In this document: piece by piece, positions 53,532 to 62,160 of the stretch
Numbering within the stretch: position 1 is the stretch's first letter
Layout: each line of letters opens with the position of its first letter
Made by a program: the position numbers and the translations under genes
Notes under the pieces: generated by a model
Databases searched by the model: none
Told to the model about the DNA's origin: nothing
Seen by the model: only the letters and a program-made list of their open reading frames with translations
Source: Cyanobium sp. NIES-981
Lineage (GTDB): Bacteria > Cyanobacteriota > Cyanobacteriia > PCC-6307 > Cyanobiaceae
DNA: 64,000 nt
Assembly: GCA_945896675.1 (NCBI GenBank)
Contig: CAMDEM010000012.1
Span: 1 to 64,000, forward strand
Direction: 5' to 3'

Positions 53532-53786
53532 TCAATCGTCCGTTGGGGTCGGCGGTGCCTGCTTGCCTTTCATCATCCCCTCGATTTTGCGGATCCGCTC
53601 CAGGGTGGTTTGCCACACCTCGAGCTGAAAGGCCCGATCCTTGGCCCCCGAAGCCACCGCCTGGCGGCAATCGCCCACCAGGGCATCGAGGTCCTGGCCC
53701 TGCTCAAAGGCATCCCAAAGCTCCCGCTCGAGCTTGGCCCGTTCGATGAAATTCCAGCGCTGCAGAAAACCGGGCAGATCAGCCAT
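53532..53786 (-). CDS. Small conserved helical hypothetical protein
   Basis: 84 aa from ATG 53786 ([13 protein letters not shown]); the frame is open upstream but only as a shadow of the RluA gene. Mostly helical and charged (E-R-A-K-L-E-R-E-L-W-D-A-F, L-E-R-I-R-K-I-E-G), ending in a Thr/Pro tail. Unrecognised family. It overlaps the 3' end of the RluA gene by 8 bp, so it is cotranscribed. Confidence 0.6.
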   Translation of the reverse strand: MADLPGFLQRWNFIERAKLERELWDAFEQGQDLDALVGDCRQAVASGAKDRAFQLEVWQTTLERIRKIEGMMKGKQAPPTPTDD

Positions 53787-54486
53787 GGGTTGGCAGGACC
53801 GAACTCGGCCCATCGGGGTGGTCCCATGGTGCCGGGCAGCGCAGCCGCAGGGGCTTGCCCGTGGCCGGATGGCGAAACCGCAGGCCCCAGGCATGCAGTC
53901 GCAGGCGATCGGCCCCTGGTGCCAGCCCTTCTGCCACACCTGGCGTAGACCCGTAGATCGGATCCCCCAGGATCGGATGGCCGATCTGCTCGAGATGCAC
54001 CCGCAATTGGTGGGAGCGGCCAGTGCGGGGCACGAGCAACAGCCGGGCGATCGGCCGGCCCTGGCCATCCCAACGCCGCTGCAGCACCCGCCAATGGGTG
54101 ATGGCTGGCTTGCCGCCTTGGTCCACGGGCAGCGGGCCATAGCGGGGCGGCCGGGTGCCGATCCGGGCCAGGGGCCTATCGATCAGGCCGCCCTGGGCCC
54201 TGGGGTGACCGGCCACCTCGGCCCCATAGGCCTTGTGGATCGCGCGGGCCGCAAACAGGCCACTGAGCTGGCGGTGGACCAGTGGGGTGAAGGCCAGCAG
54301 CAGCAGGCCCGAGGTGTCGCGATCGAGCCGGTGCACCAGGCGCAACTCCGGCCAGCGCTGCTGGACCCGGGTGATGAGGGAATCAGCCAAATCCGGCCCC
54401 AAACCGGGTTGGCTCAAGAGCCCAGAGGGCTTGTCAAAGGCCGCCAAATAGGGGTCTAAGTACAGAAGTCGGGGTTCCAGATCCAC
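53779..54486 (-). CDS. RluA family pseudouridine synthase
   Basis: 235 aa without the S4 domain. The catalytic Asp lies in [13 protein letters not shown] (around residue 55), and D-K-P-S-G-L-L near the start and [10 protein letters not shown] are RluA motifs. It converts a uridine in rRNA or tRNA to pseudouridine; which site cannot be told (short RluA-type enzymes include TruC- and RluA-like). It is followed by an overlapping small gene and is divergent from dxr by 65 bp. Confidence 0.9.
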   Translation of the reverse strand: MDLEPRLLYLDPYLAAFDKPSGLLSQPGLGPDLADSLITRVQQRWPELRLVHRLDRDTSGLLLLAFTPLVHRQLSGLFAARAIHKAYGAEVAGHPRAQGGLIDRPLARIGTRPPRYGPLPVDQGGKPAITHWRVLQRRWDGQGRPIARLLLVPRTGRSHQLRVHLEQIGHPILGDPIYGSTPGVAEGLAPGADRLRLHAWGLRFRHPATGKPLRLRCPAPWDHPDGPSSVLPTHG

Positions 54487-54551
54487 AGGGCCAATCCAGC
54501 GGGCAGGGGCGATGGGAAACTGGAGCGCCGAAACCTACAGGGGCCCCAGCC

Positions 54552-55787
54552 GTGAAAGCCATCAGCGTGCTGGGATCCACCGGTTCAATCGGCACCCAAA
54601 CCCTCGAGATCGTGGAGGATTTCCCCGATCGCTTCAAGGTGGTGGCCCTCACGGCGGGGCGCAACATCGAGCTCCTGATTCAGCAAATCCAGCGCCACGC
54701 CCCCGAGGTGGTGGCCCTGGCCGATGCCGAGCTGGTGGCCAGCCTGAAGGCCCGGCTCAACGCCCTCGAGCCCAGCAAGCGCCCGGCCAAACTGCCCGAA
54801 ATCCTGGGCGGCCCGGACGGCATCTGCGTGGTGGCGGCCTGGCCCAGCGCCGATCTGGTGGTGACCGGGATCGTCGGATGCGCCGGCCTGCTGCCCACCC
54901 TGGCTGCGGTGCGCGCCGGCAAGGATCTGGCCCTGGCCAACAAGGAAACCCTGATCGCCGCTGGCCCGGTGGTGTTGCCGGAATTGGCCAAGAGCGGTTC
55001 GCGCCTGTTGCCAGCCGATTCCGAACACTCGGCCATCTTCCAGTGCCTGCAGGGCACGCCCTGGGCCGACACCGCCCGCCTCTCCACGGGCATTCCCACC
55101 CCGGGGCTTCGCCGCATCCAGCTCACCGCCTCGGGCGGCGCCTTCCGCGATTGGGACGCGGCGGATCTCGTGAAGGCCACCGTGGCCGATGCCACCAGCC
55201 ATCCCAACTGGAGCATGGGCAAAAAGATCACGGTGGATAGCGCCAGCCTGATGAACAAGGGGCTTGAAGTGATCGAAGCCCACTACCTCTTCGGCCTGGA
55301 TTACGACCACATCGAGATCGTGATCCACCCCCAATCGATCATCCATTCAATGGTGGAGTTGGCCGATTCCTCGGTGCTGGCCCAGCTGGGATGGCCCGAC
55401 ATGAAGCTGCCGATCTTGTATTGCATGAGCTGGCCGGAGCGGCTGGAAACCCCTTGGCGCCGCTTGGATCTCACCGAAGTGGGCCAACTCAGCTTCCGCA
55501 AGCCAGACCCCAGCAAATACCCCTGCATGCAACTGGCCTACGCGGCCGGCCGCTCTGGCGGCACCATGCCAGCGGTGATGAACGCCGCCAACGAGCAGGC
55601 CGTGGCCCTCTTCCTCGAGGAACAGGTGCATTTCCTCGATATCCCCAGGCTGATCGAACGGGTGTGTGATCGCCACCGGGTTGATCTCACCAGCAACCCC
55701 TCCCTGGACGACGTGCTCGCCATCGACACCTGGGCCCGTCAGGCGGTGCAGGAAGCTGCAGCCCGAACAGTGGGATCACCCGTGTGA
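54552..55787 (+). CDS. dxr: 1-deoxy-D-xylulose 5-phosphate reductoisomerase
   Basis: 411 aa. The NADPH site G-S-T-G-S-I-G-T-Q at about 7-15, L-A-N-K-E-T-L near 130, metal and substrate region [10 protein letters not shown] near 155, [10 protein letters not shown] and V-I-H-P-Q-S identify DXR. It catalyses the first committed step of the MEP isoprenoid route that feeds chlorophyll and carotenoid side chains. The stop overlaps the GTG of the ferredoxin-like gene. Confidence 0.97.
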   Translation: MKAISVLGSTGSIGTQTLEIVEDFPDRFKVVALTAGRNIELLIQQIQRHAPEVVALADAELVASLKARLNALEPSKRPAKLPEILGGPDGICVVAAWPSADLVVTGIVGCAGLLPTLAAVRAGKDLALANKETLIAAGPVVLPELAKSGSRLLPADSEHSAIFQCLQGTPWADTARLSTGIPTPGLRRIQLTASGGAFRDWDAADLVKATVADATSHPNWSMGKKITVDSASLMNKGLEVIEAHYLFGLDYDHIEIVIHPQSIIHSMVELADSSVLAQLGWPDMKLPILYCMSWPERLETPWRRLDLTEVGQLSFRKPDPSKYPCMQLAYAAGRSGGTMPAVMNAANEQAVALFLEEQVHFLDIPRLIERVCDRHRVDLTSNPSLDDVLAIDTWARQAVQEAAARTVGSPV

Positions 55788-56137
55788 AGAACGCCGGTGT
55801 GATCGCCCATCACCTGCTGCTCTGCGCCACCCCCAGCAAGGCCCTCTGCTGCCCCGATCCCAGCCTTGGCCTGGCCAGCTGGGAGACCCTGAAGCGCCTG
55901 GTGCGGGAGCTAGGCCTCGAAAAACCCGATCGCCCAGCCGGTGTGGTGCTGCGCACCAAGGCCGACTGCCTGCGCATCTGCGCGGCGGGCCCGGTGCTGC
56001 TGATCTGGCCGCAGGGAATTGTCTATGGCGGCGTTACGGCGGAGCGGATCGAGCGAATCGTGCACGAGCACGTGATTGGCGGCCATCCGATCGAGCCCTG
56101 GATCGTGCAACGGCAGCCGTTTCAAGGTTTTTCCTAA
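55784..56137 (+). CDS. Thioredoxin-like [2Fe-2S] ferredoxin
   Basis: 117 aa starting at GTG 55784, overlapping dxr by 4 bp. Cys at positions 14, 22 or 23, 62 and 66 match the C-x(n)-C...C-x3-C pattern of the small thioredoxin-fold 2Fe-2S proteins (as in the NuoE C-terminal domain), followed by A-A-G-P. It probably transfers electrons. Its tight coupling to dxr is interesting because the later MEP enzymes IspG and IspH need reduced iron-sulphur donors, though no direct link can be seen. Confidence 0.85.
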   Translation: MKNAGVIAHHLLLCATPSKALCCPDPSLGLASWETLKRLVRELGLEKPDRPAGVVLRTKADCLRICAAGPVLLIWPQGIVYGGVTAERIERIVHEHVIGGHPIEPWIVQRQPFQGFS

Positions 56138-56148
56138 CCACCAGCGCC

Positions 56149-57234
56149 TTAGGCCACCAGAGCGCTGAGCCACTGGACAGCCACTGCATCACTCCAGGAG
56201 CCCAGCGGCCCATCCCCCACCCCGTGGAAACCGTTGTGACCGCCCTTGGCTGGGATGCAAACCTCCAGGCCCCTTTGGTTCACCCCATTCACCCCACTCA
56301 CCCCTGAATTCAGCCCTGACACGAGCTGGTGGAGGGCATCCACGGGCACCCAGGGGTCGTCGGCGGCATGCACCAGCAACAGCGGAGCCCGGGAGGGCGA
56401 TTGGTCGTTGAGCAGGCTGGCCAGCGGACTGGCTCCGGCGTAGTAGTGATCCACCGAGTGATAGCCCCAGCGGGGCGCGGTGATCGCCGCATCGAAGGCG
56501 CGAATCGTTGTTGGCCCGCCCCCCAGCAGCAAGGCCTGGCGCTCCTGGCCGCTCACGCCAAAGGGATCGGCGAGGGTTTGGACCACCAGGCGCTTTAGCA
56601 ACCAGCGCTGGTAGACCCAATTGCGGGGCCGCCCAATGGCCTGGGAGCAGGCCGCGAGATCGAGGGGGCTGCTCGCCGTGACCAGGCCATCGAGGGCCTG
56701 GGGTTGCTCGCGCAACGCGTTGAGCAGCATCGTGCCCCCCAGCGACAGACCCACCCCAAAAAGCGGCAGGGATCCGGCCATGGCCCGCGCCTTCGCCACC
56801 ACCGGCAGCAAATCGGCATTGCAACTGGCCGCATAGGTGCCGGCCGCCAGGGCCCGGCCTGGTCCGGCGCCCCGCAAATTGAGGCGCAGCACGGCAAAAC
56901 CGGCCCGTTGCAGGCACAGGCCTTGGCGGCGCACCCCCTCCCGGGCACTGCTGCCGCCCAGCCCATGCACCACCAGTACCAGGCCCTTCGCCGGGCCGGT
57001 GGTGGGCGGATCATGCAGCGCTAAGAGGCGCCCACCCCGCCCTTGCCCCGCCCCAGGACCCGGCCCCGCCCCAAGCCCAGGCCCCGTAGAGACCGGCTCG
57101 AGATCAATGGTGATCGGTTCGCCCCGATCGGCGGGCAGGGGCAGCGGACGGATGGTGTCCCGCAGGGTTTGTAGATCGGGCCCAAGCCAGGGCCAGCGCT
57201 CCTGAAACGAGGCCGCAGATCGCACCATCGCCAT
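56149..57234 (-). CDS. Alpha/beta hydrolase, YheT-like
   Basis: About 361 aa from ATG 57234; ATG 57228 is also possible and a GTG at 57267 less so. V-L-V-V-H-G-L-G-G-S-S gives the oxyanion region, G-V-G-L-S-L-G-G-T is the nucleophile elbow (Ser), and H-A-A-D-D-P-W-V-P and K-G-G-H-N-G-F-H give the Asp and His of the triad. The R-L-N-L-R-G-A-G-P pattern is typical of the YheT/EMB8 group. A Gly/Pro stretch near residue 80 is unusual. Substrate unknown, esterase likely. Confidence 0.85.
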   Translation of the reverse strand: MAMVRSAASFQERWPWLGPDLQTLRDTIRPLPLPADRGEPITIDLEPVSTGPGLGAGPGPGAGQGRGGRLLALHDPPTTGPAKGLVLVVHGLGGSSAREGVRRQGLCLQRAGFAVLRLNLRGAGPGRALAAGTYAASCNADLLPVVAKARAMAGSLPLFGVGLSLGGTMLLNALREQPQALDGLVTASSPLDLAACSQAIGRPRNWVYQRWLLKRLVVQTLADPFGVSGQERQALLLGGGPTTIRAFDAAITAPRWGYHSVDHYYAGASPLASLLNDQSPSRAPLLLVHAADDPWVPVDALHQLVSGLNSGVSGVNGVNQRGLEVCIPAKGGHNGFHGVGDGPLGSWSDAVAVQWLSALVA

Positions 57235-57290
57235 CGATTCAAACCCCCTAGCCAGCCACCTTCGCACCCCTGGCTGGTCACAATGGAGTG

Positions 57291-58757
57291 ATGGCTCCCC
57301 CCTCCTTTGACCTCGGCTTGGGTGTAGCCAAGCGCCAGGCGTTGCCGGCGCTGCGGTTGCAACCCAGGCAGTGGCAGAGCCAATTGGTCCAGCTGTTGCG
57401 GGCGCGCCTGGGCCAGCAAGTCGCAGATGTGTTGATCCACGCCGGCCCAGGGGCCGGCAAAACCCTGGGGGCCCTGTTCAGCTTCCACAAGCTGCACCAG
57501 GAACAGCGGTTGGATCGCTTTGTGGTGTTCTGCCACCGCAGCTCGATTGCCAACCAATGGCACCAGGCCGCCGAGCGCCTCGGCCTGCGCCTGCTCCCCT
57601 GGGATCCGGAGCTGGGGCTTGGGGCCCTCCCCAAAAACAACGACTGGCACGGCCTACTGCTCAGTTACCAGAGCGCGGGCCGCCATCGCCAACGGCTGCA
57701 GCAGGAACTGCCCAAGGCAAGGATTGGCCGCTGGATGGCCATTGCCGATGAGGTGCACCACCTGGGCTTGGACCCCGACGAGCCGGAAGCCGCGGCCTGG
57801 GGCCATGCCTTCAGCCACCTCACCGCAGGTGCCCTGCTGCGCCTAGGCCTCACCGGCACCCCGTTTAGGGCCGACAACCTGGCCTTTTGTGCCGCCAGAC
57901 GGGTGAAGGTGCGCGAAGGCCAGCAGATCATTGAACGCATCGCCCCCGACCTGAGCGTCGAACCACGCCAGCTGATTGCCGCAGGGGATGTGCGCCCCCT
58001 CGAATTTCGCTTCCAGGACGGCTGGGTGGAACATGGCCGCCGCCAAGAACCGGGCGACACCGAAACCTCCCCCCTCTCAGCGGAGAGCCGGGAAAGCTGG
58101 CGCTCCCGCAACCTGCGCCGGGCGATTCGCCTCGGCGACAGCAGCAGCATCGCCCTACGGCTTCTGCTCAATGCCAGGCGGCGGCTTGAACGGGTTCGCA
58201 GCGTCCATCCCGAGGCTGGCGGACTGGTGATCGCCCGGGACATCGCCCATGCCCGCCAACTCACGGCCCTGCTCGCCGAAGAGGGTGATCGGGTGCAACT
58301 GGTGCACTCCCAAGATCCCGATGCCGCCAACCGGCTGATGGCCTTTCAAGCGGGTGAGGGCGATTGGCTGGTGAGCATCGACATGTGCTCCGAGGGCTTC
58401 GACGCACCGCGCCTGCGGGTGGTGGCCTACCTCACCACCGTGGTGACCCGCAGTCGTTTTGTTCAAGCGATCACCCGAGCCGTGCGCATGGACAGCACCC
58501 GCTCCTCGATCGAAGCGATCCCCAGGGACGCCTCCTACGTCTTTGCACCGGCCGACCCCCTGCTGATCAGCTACGCCCGCAGCTGGTCCCTGAGCGAGCC
58601 CTACCTGGTGAGGCCCAAGGTGGTTGCCGCCGATACGGCCCTTGGTGGAGCGGGGGGAGCCAGCGGCCTTCCCCTGGAAGCGATCCAAGAACAACTCGGC
58701 GCCGTGATCCGAATGGGTGGGCCTGAATTACCTGCATTCCCGCGGCAGATTGCATAA
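57291..58757 (+). CDS. DEAD/DEAH-type superfamily 2 helicase
   Basis: 488 aa from ATG 57291 (a GTG directly before it is the alternative). Walker A G-P-G-A-G-K-T-L-G lies at about 51-59, Walker B I-A-D-E-V-H-H near 153, motif III-like L-T-G-T-P, and motif VI Q-A-I-T-R-A-V-R-M near the C-terminal domain. The layout fits compact SF2 ATPases of the restriction-helicase (Res III) group without a nuclease domain. No neighbouring methylase or nuclease is seen, so a defence role is not supported; DNA repair or RNA work is open. Confidence 0.85.
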   Translation: MAPPSFDLGLGVAKRQALPALRLQPRQWQSQLVQLLRARLGQQVADVLIHAGPGAGKTLGALFSFHKLHQEQRLDRFVVFCHRSSIANQWHQAAERLGLRLLPWDPELGLGALPKNNDWHGLLLSYQSAGRHRQRLQQELPKARIGRWMAIADEVHHLGLDPDEPEAAAWGHAFSHLTAGALLRLGLTGTPFRADNLAFCAARRVKVREGQQIIERIAPDLSVEPRQLIAAGDVRPLEFRFQDGWVEHGRRQEPGDTETSPLSAESRESWRSRNLRRAIRLGDSSSIALRLLLNARRRLERVRSVHPEAGGLVIARDIAHARQLTALLAEEGDRVQLVHSQDPDAANRLMAFQAGEGDWLVSIDMCSEGFDAPRLRVVAYLTTVVTRSRFVQAITRAVRMDSTRSSIEAIPRDASYVFAPADPLLISYARSWSLSEPYLVRPKVVAADTALGGAGGASGLPLEAIQEQLGAVIRMGGPELPAFPRQIA

Positions 58758-58884
58758 CTTTTCACTGCGGATTGCAGCAATTCCAGCAATCACAGTGCCG
58801 CAAATTTGCGACGTTGTGTCAACCGATACCCTCACACGGCCAACGGCCAGGCAGCGTGGTCCCAACCCAGGGGGACACGGACAG

Positions 58885-59121
58885 ATGGATGCTTCCGTCG
58901 AACGCCGACTCACCGTTGCTGTCAGCTGGGCCCTCGCCCGCGCAGCCACCCTCGACACCCTCGAGCATTTCGAGGAAAGCTATGCCCTTAACGAAGAGTT
59001 TCGGGAGTGGCTGGTGTGCCTTGAGGAACGCCCTGACCTCCTCGAAGCCACCGTGCTGATGGTGCCCACAAATCTGAGACGTAGCTCCAGGGTTGAAGGC
59101 GACGGTCTCCTGGAAATCTGA
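58885..59121 (+). CDS. Small conserved cyanobacterial hypothetical protein
   Basis: 78 aa from ATG 58885 (M-D-A-S-V-E-R-R-L-T-V-A-V-S-W); the frame is open back to 58717 inside the helicase. Helical and acidic (L-D-T-L-E-H-F-E-E-S-Y, F-R-E-W-L-V-C-L-E-E-R-P), one Cys, no membrane segment. Family not recognised. It lies 127 bp after the helicase gene and 184 bp before NTRC. Confidence 0.55.
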   Translation: MDASVERRLTVAVSWALARAATLDTLEHFEESYALNEEFREWLVCLEERPDLLEATVLMVPTNLRRSSRVEGDGLLEI

Positions 59122-59204
59122 AGCCCCAAGACATCCAATCAGCCAGGACTTCAAGCTGGCCAGGATTTAGGTCAAATCCGAACTAAACCGAAAGAAAATC
59201 TAAA

Positions 59205-59249
59205 TAAACTCCGAATTAAATCCCGGTTAAGTCCAAATTAAAGCCGAAT
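59205..59249. repeat. Four degenerate 11-bp tandem repeats upstream of NTRC
   Basis: TAAACTCCGAAT (12 bp), TAAATCCCGGT, TAAGTCCAAAT and TAAAGCCGAAT follow each other without gaps, so AT-rich tracts recur near the helical period. Related TAAACC and CAAATCC elements precede them from about 59170. The array lies 57 bp before the NTRC start in a locally AT-rich patch. It could bend DNA or bind a regulator. Confidence 0.7.
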
Positions 59250-59305
59250 CGCCAAAGGTCGAAGCCGCTCCCCTAGACTCAACTCATACTCAATCCGCTT
59301 AAGCC

Positions 59306-60703
59306 GTGAGCGCAGGTCGTCCCGCCGTTGAAAACCTTGTCATCGTTGGCTCCGGCCCCGCGGGGTACACCGCGGCCATCTACGCCGCCAGGGCCAACCT
59401 CAACCCCCTGCTGATCACCGGATTCCAGGACGGCGGCATCCCTGGCGGTCAACTGATGACCACCACCGACGTGGAGAACTTCCCCGGCTTTCCAGACGGG
59501 GTGCTGGGGCCAGTCCTGATGGACAAGATGAAGGCCCAGGCCGTGCGCTGGGGGAGCCACCTGGTGGAAGCCGATGCCGATGGCATCGACCTTTCGGTTC
59601 GACCCTTTCGGATCCAGGCCGACGGAGAAACCTTCCACGCCCAAGCCGTTATCATCGCCACCGGCGCCAGTGCCAACCGGCTGAACCTGCCAAGCGAGCA
59701 GCGGTTCTGGAGCCGGGGCATCAGTGCCTGCGCCATCTGCGATGGCGCCACGCCCCAATTTCGAGGCGAGGAATTAGCGGTGGTGGGGGGCGGAGACTCC
59801 GCCTGCGAAGAGGCCGTGTATCTCACCAAGTACGGCAGCCGGGTACACCTGATCGTGCGGGGCAGCCGCTTGCGGGCCAGTGGCGCCATGGCCGACCGAG
59901 TGCTGGCCAACCAGAACATCACCGTGCATTGGAACCGCCAACTGGTGGATGTGTCAGGAGACGACTGGCTTGCCGGCCTCAGCCTGCGCGACACCACCGG
60001 CCCCGAAGCGGCTGAGGCCACCGAAACCCTCAGCGTGCGGGGGCTTTTCTACGCGATTGGCCACACCCCCAACACCCACCTCGTGCAAGGCCAGCTCGAG
60101 CTCGATTCCCTCGGCTACGTGGTGACCAAGCCCGGCAGGCCCGAAACCAGCCAGGAGGGGGTCTATGCCGCTGGCGACGTGGCCGATTCCGAATGGCGCC
60201 AAGGGGTCACGGCGGCCGGTAGCGGTTGCCAAGCCGCCCTGGCGGCCGAACGCTGGCTCAGCCACCACGACCTGGCTGTCACCGTGAGCCACAACCCGGT
60301 GGACCCCAAGCCCAGCGGCGAACCCGTGGCCACGGCCGAAAGTGACGCCGAGAATTTCGAGGCCGATGGCCTCTGGCAGAAGGGCAGCTATGCCCTCCGC
60401 AAGCTGTATCACGACAGCCCAAGGCCCGTCTTGGTGGTGTACACCTCACCCAGCTGCGGCCCCTGCCACGTGCTGAAGCCCCAGCTGAAGCGGATCCTGG
60501 ATGAATTGGGCGGTGCCTCCCAGGGGGTGGAGATCAACATCGAAGCCGATCCCGAGATTGCCCAGCAGGCGGGTGTCACAGGCACACCCACGGTTCAGCT
60601 GTTCTTCCAAAAAGAACTCAAGCAGACCTTCCGCGGCGTCAAACAACGCAGCGAATTCAAAACAGCCATTGAAGCCCTACTGAATCCAAGCCTGCTGGAC
60701 TGA
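59306..60703 (+). CDS. ntrC (NTRC): NADPH-thioredoxin reductase C (TrxR-thioredoxin fusion)
   Basis: 465 aa from GTG 59306. The TrxB part has the FAD site V-G-S-G-P-A-G-Y at about 14-21, the redox pair C-A-I-C (Cys142/Cys145) and N-A-D-P-H site G-G-G-D-S-A-C. A ~25-aa linker leads to a C-terminal thioredoxin domain with C-G-P-C (Cys384/Cys387) and G-T-P-T. This fusion reduces 2-Cys peroxiredoxin and tunes tetrapyrrole and starch enzymes with NADPH in cyanobacteria and chloroplasts. The symbol must not be confused with the nitrogen regulator NtrC. Confidence 0.94.
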   Translation: MSAGRPAVENLVIVGSGPAGYTAAIYAARANLNPLLITGFQDGGIPGGQLMTTTDVENFPGFPDGVLGPVLMDKMKAQAVRWGSHLVEADADGIDLSVRPFRIQADGETFHAQAVIIATGASANRLNLPSEQRFWSRGISACAICDGATPQFRGEELAVVGGGDSACEEAVYLTKYGSRVHLIVRGSRLRASGAMADRVLANQNITVHWNRQLVDVSGDDWLAGLSLRDTTGPEAAEATETLSVRGLFYAIGHTPNTHLVQGQLELDSLGYVVTKPGRPETSQEGVYAAGDVADSEWRQGVTAAGSGCQAALAAERWLSHHDLAVTVSHNPVDPKPSGEPVATAESDAENFEADGLWQKGSYALRKLYHDSPRPVLVVYTSPSCGPCHVLKPQLKRILDELGGASQGVEINIEADPEIAQQAGVTGTPTVQLFFQKELKQTFRGVKQRSEFKTAIEALLNPSLLD

Positions 60704-60707
60704 AGCC

Positions 60708-60974
60708 TTAGCGGCGGCGCGGACCACCCGGGCGGTTGCCGCCTGGGCGAGGACCGGCTGCTGCGTTGCGTTCCCGGTAGGTGATGCGACCGCGGGTGAG
60801 GTCGTAGGGGCTGATCTCCACAAGAACCTTGTCGCCGGCCAGGAGTTTGATTCGAAACTTGGTGAGCTTGCCGGCTGCGCGGCACAGGCACTGGTGACCG
60901 GCTGGCTGCTCCAGGGTGACCAGGTAAAACCCGTTCCCCTGCTCCTTTTCGATCACACCGGAAGTCTCAATCAT
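60708..60974 (-). CDS. infA: Translation initiation factor IF-1-like protein
   Basis: 88 aa; the first ~70 residues form an S1/OB fold with I-E-T-S-G-V-I-E-K-E-Q-G-N-G-F-Y and V-E-I-S-P-Y-D-L-T-R-G-R-I-T-Y-R, the IF-1 C-terminal signature. The remaining ~18 residues are a Gly/Pro/Arg tail not usual in IF-1. Start M-I-E-T rather than the common M-A-K-E/D suggests this may be a second, divergent IF-1-like copy rather than the ribosomal-operon infA. It binds the 30S A site in initiation. Confidence 0.82.
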   Translation of the reverse strand: MIETSGVIEKEQGNGFYLVTLEQPAGHQCLCRAAGKLTKFRIKLLAGDKVLVEISPYDLTRGRITYRERNAAAGPRPGGNRPGGPRRR

Positions 60975-61084
60975 GCAGCTGGGCGCTCAGAAGGATCAAT
61001 CGCTCCTCCCACCCTAATTGCCGCCCGCCGGGGGATAGGGTCGCAGCGTTGGTCCCCGGACCGCGCCCCCCAGCCATCCAACCC

Positions 61085-61171
61085 ATGATCCTCCCTCCGA
61101 TTGCCTTGGATCTGGGACTGCTGCTCATCTCAATCGGAGCGGTCAACCTTTGGAAAGCCCGCAAATCCTGA
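61085..61171 (+). CDS. Possible 28-aa single-helix membrane peptide
   Basis: A short frame, M-I-L-P-P-I-A-L-D-L-G-L-L-L-I-S-I-G-A-V ending W-K-A-R-K-S, with one clear transmembrane helix and a basic C-terminus (positive inside). It resembles the small single-helix subunits of photosynthetic complexes in size, but I cannot match it to petL, petN, psb or psa peptides. It ends 9 bp before the likely start of the pseudouridine synthase and is in the same frame. Coding status is unproven. Confidence 0.35.
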   Translation: MILPPIALDLGLLLISIGAVNLWKARKS

Positions 61172-61180
61172 AGAGGGCCC

Positions 61181-61861
61181 CTGACCACCCTGCTCTTCCA
61201 CAAGCCCTACGGGGTGCTGAGCCAGTTCACGCCGGAAGCGGGCAGCCGCTGGCGATGCCTGGCTGATTTCATCACAGTTCCAGAGGTCTATGCGGCCGGC
61301 CGCCTGGATGCCGACAGCGAAGGGCTGCTGCTACTCACCAGCAACGGCAGGTTGCAACAAAGGCTCACCGAACCAGGTTTTGGTCATTGGCGCCGCTATT
61401 GGGCCCAGGTTGAAGGCGACGCGGCCAGCCAGCCCCAGGCCATCCGGCAACTCGAAACCGGCTTGCTGATCCAGGGGCAACCCACCCTGGCGGCCCAAGC
61501 CTGCGTGATTGGCGACCCCCAGCTTCCTGAAAGGGATCCACCGATACGCCAGAGGGCATCGATTCCCACCAGCTGGCTTCAGATCGCGCTGCGGGAAGGC
61601 CGCAACCGGCAAGTGCGGCGCATGACAGCTGCTGTGGGGCTACCGACCCTTCGGCTGGTGCGGGTCGCGATGGATTTGATGGATGGTGAAGAGCCCCTCA
61701 ACCTCGATGGCCTCAGCTCGGGCTGCTGGCGCTCCGTCAACGACAACGAAGAGCAGCGGCTCCTACGGCTTTTGCAGAAGCCCCAGTCCCCCCAAGCCTC
61801 CCCTGGGCGGGGTGGCCTGGCCGGCGGCGGGAAATCAGGCCGCAGGGGCGGTGGCGGATAG
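61181..61861 (+). CDS. RsuA/RluE-type pseudouridine synthase with non-canonical start
   Basis: About 226 aa. Conserved L-L-F-H-K-P-Y-G-V-L-S-Q-F begins upstream of the first canonical codon, GTG 61214, and the in-frame stop at 61169-61171 leaves only CTG 61181 (or a neighbour) as start; AGAGGG lies just upstream. The catalytic Asp is in A-G-R-L-D-A-D-S-E-G-L-L-L-L, and G-R-N-R-Q-V-R-R-M-T is the C-terminal family motif. It modifies 23S or 16S rRNA (RluE-like by the Y-G-V-L-S-Q-F-T start). A Gly/Arg-rich tail closes the chain. Confidence 0.85.
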   Translation: MTTLLFHKPYGVLSQFTPEAGSRWRCLADFITVPEVYAAGRLDADSEGLLLLTSNGRLQQRLTEPGFGHWRRYWAQVEGDAASQPQAIRQLETGLLIQGQPTLAAQACVIGDPQLPERDPPIRQRASIPTSWLQIALREGRNRQVRRMTAAVGLPTLRLVRVAMDLMDGEEPLNLDGLSSGCWRSVNDNEEQRLLRLLQKPQSPQASPGRGGLAGGGKSGRRGGGG

Positions 61862-61867
61862 GGGGGC

Positions 61868-62083
61868 TTAGCCCACGACGTCTTTGAGCTCCCTAACGGT
61901 CTGCAGCTGGCCGTAGTAGTAGTTCGCCCGGGAACGCCGGTCGGGATCCTCCAGGCTGTCGAGGGCATCAAAGCCCAGGCTTTGCCAGAGCTCATGGCCG
62001 CAGGCCCGGTTGAGCTCATCGACCGCCTCGCTCTCGAGATTGGCCAAGCGGCGCTGCAGGTTTTTGATCTGGGCCACCGACAT
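61868..62083 (-). CDS. Small conserved helical hypothetical protein
   Basis: 71 aa, M-S-V-A-Q-I-K-N-L-Q-R-R-L-A-N-L-E-S-E-A-V. Nearly all helix: a coiled-coil-like first third, G-H-E-L-W-Q-S-L-G-F-D-A-L-D-S-L, and R-A-N-Y-Y-Y-G-Q-L near the C-terminus. It has no known domain and no membrane segment. It converges with the pseudouridine synthase gene, 6 bp between stops, and lies 77 bp downstream of ycf39 on the same strand. Confidence 0.6.
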   Translation of the reverse strand: MSVAQIKNLQRRLANLESEAVDELNRACGHELWQSLGFDALDSLEDPDRRSRANYYYGQLQTVRELKDVVG

Positions 62084-62160
62084 CGCCGAACACGCGCACT
62101 GCAGAGATAGTACAGACGCACTGATGGATTGACCAGGGCCAGCCAGGTCTCAAGCAGGGC

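Noticed and set aside
57291-58757. A restriction or defence system around the SF2 helicase
   Set aside because: No methylase, nuclease or other defence gene is nearby; neighbours are housekeeping genes.
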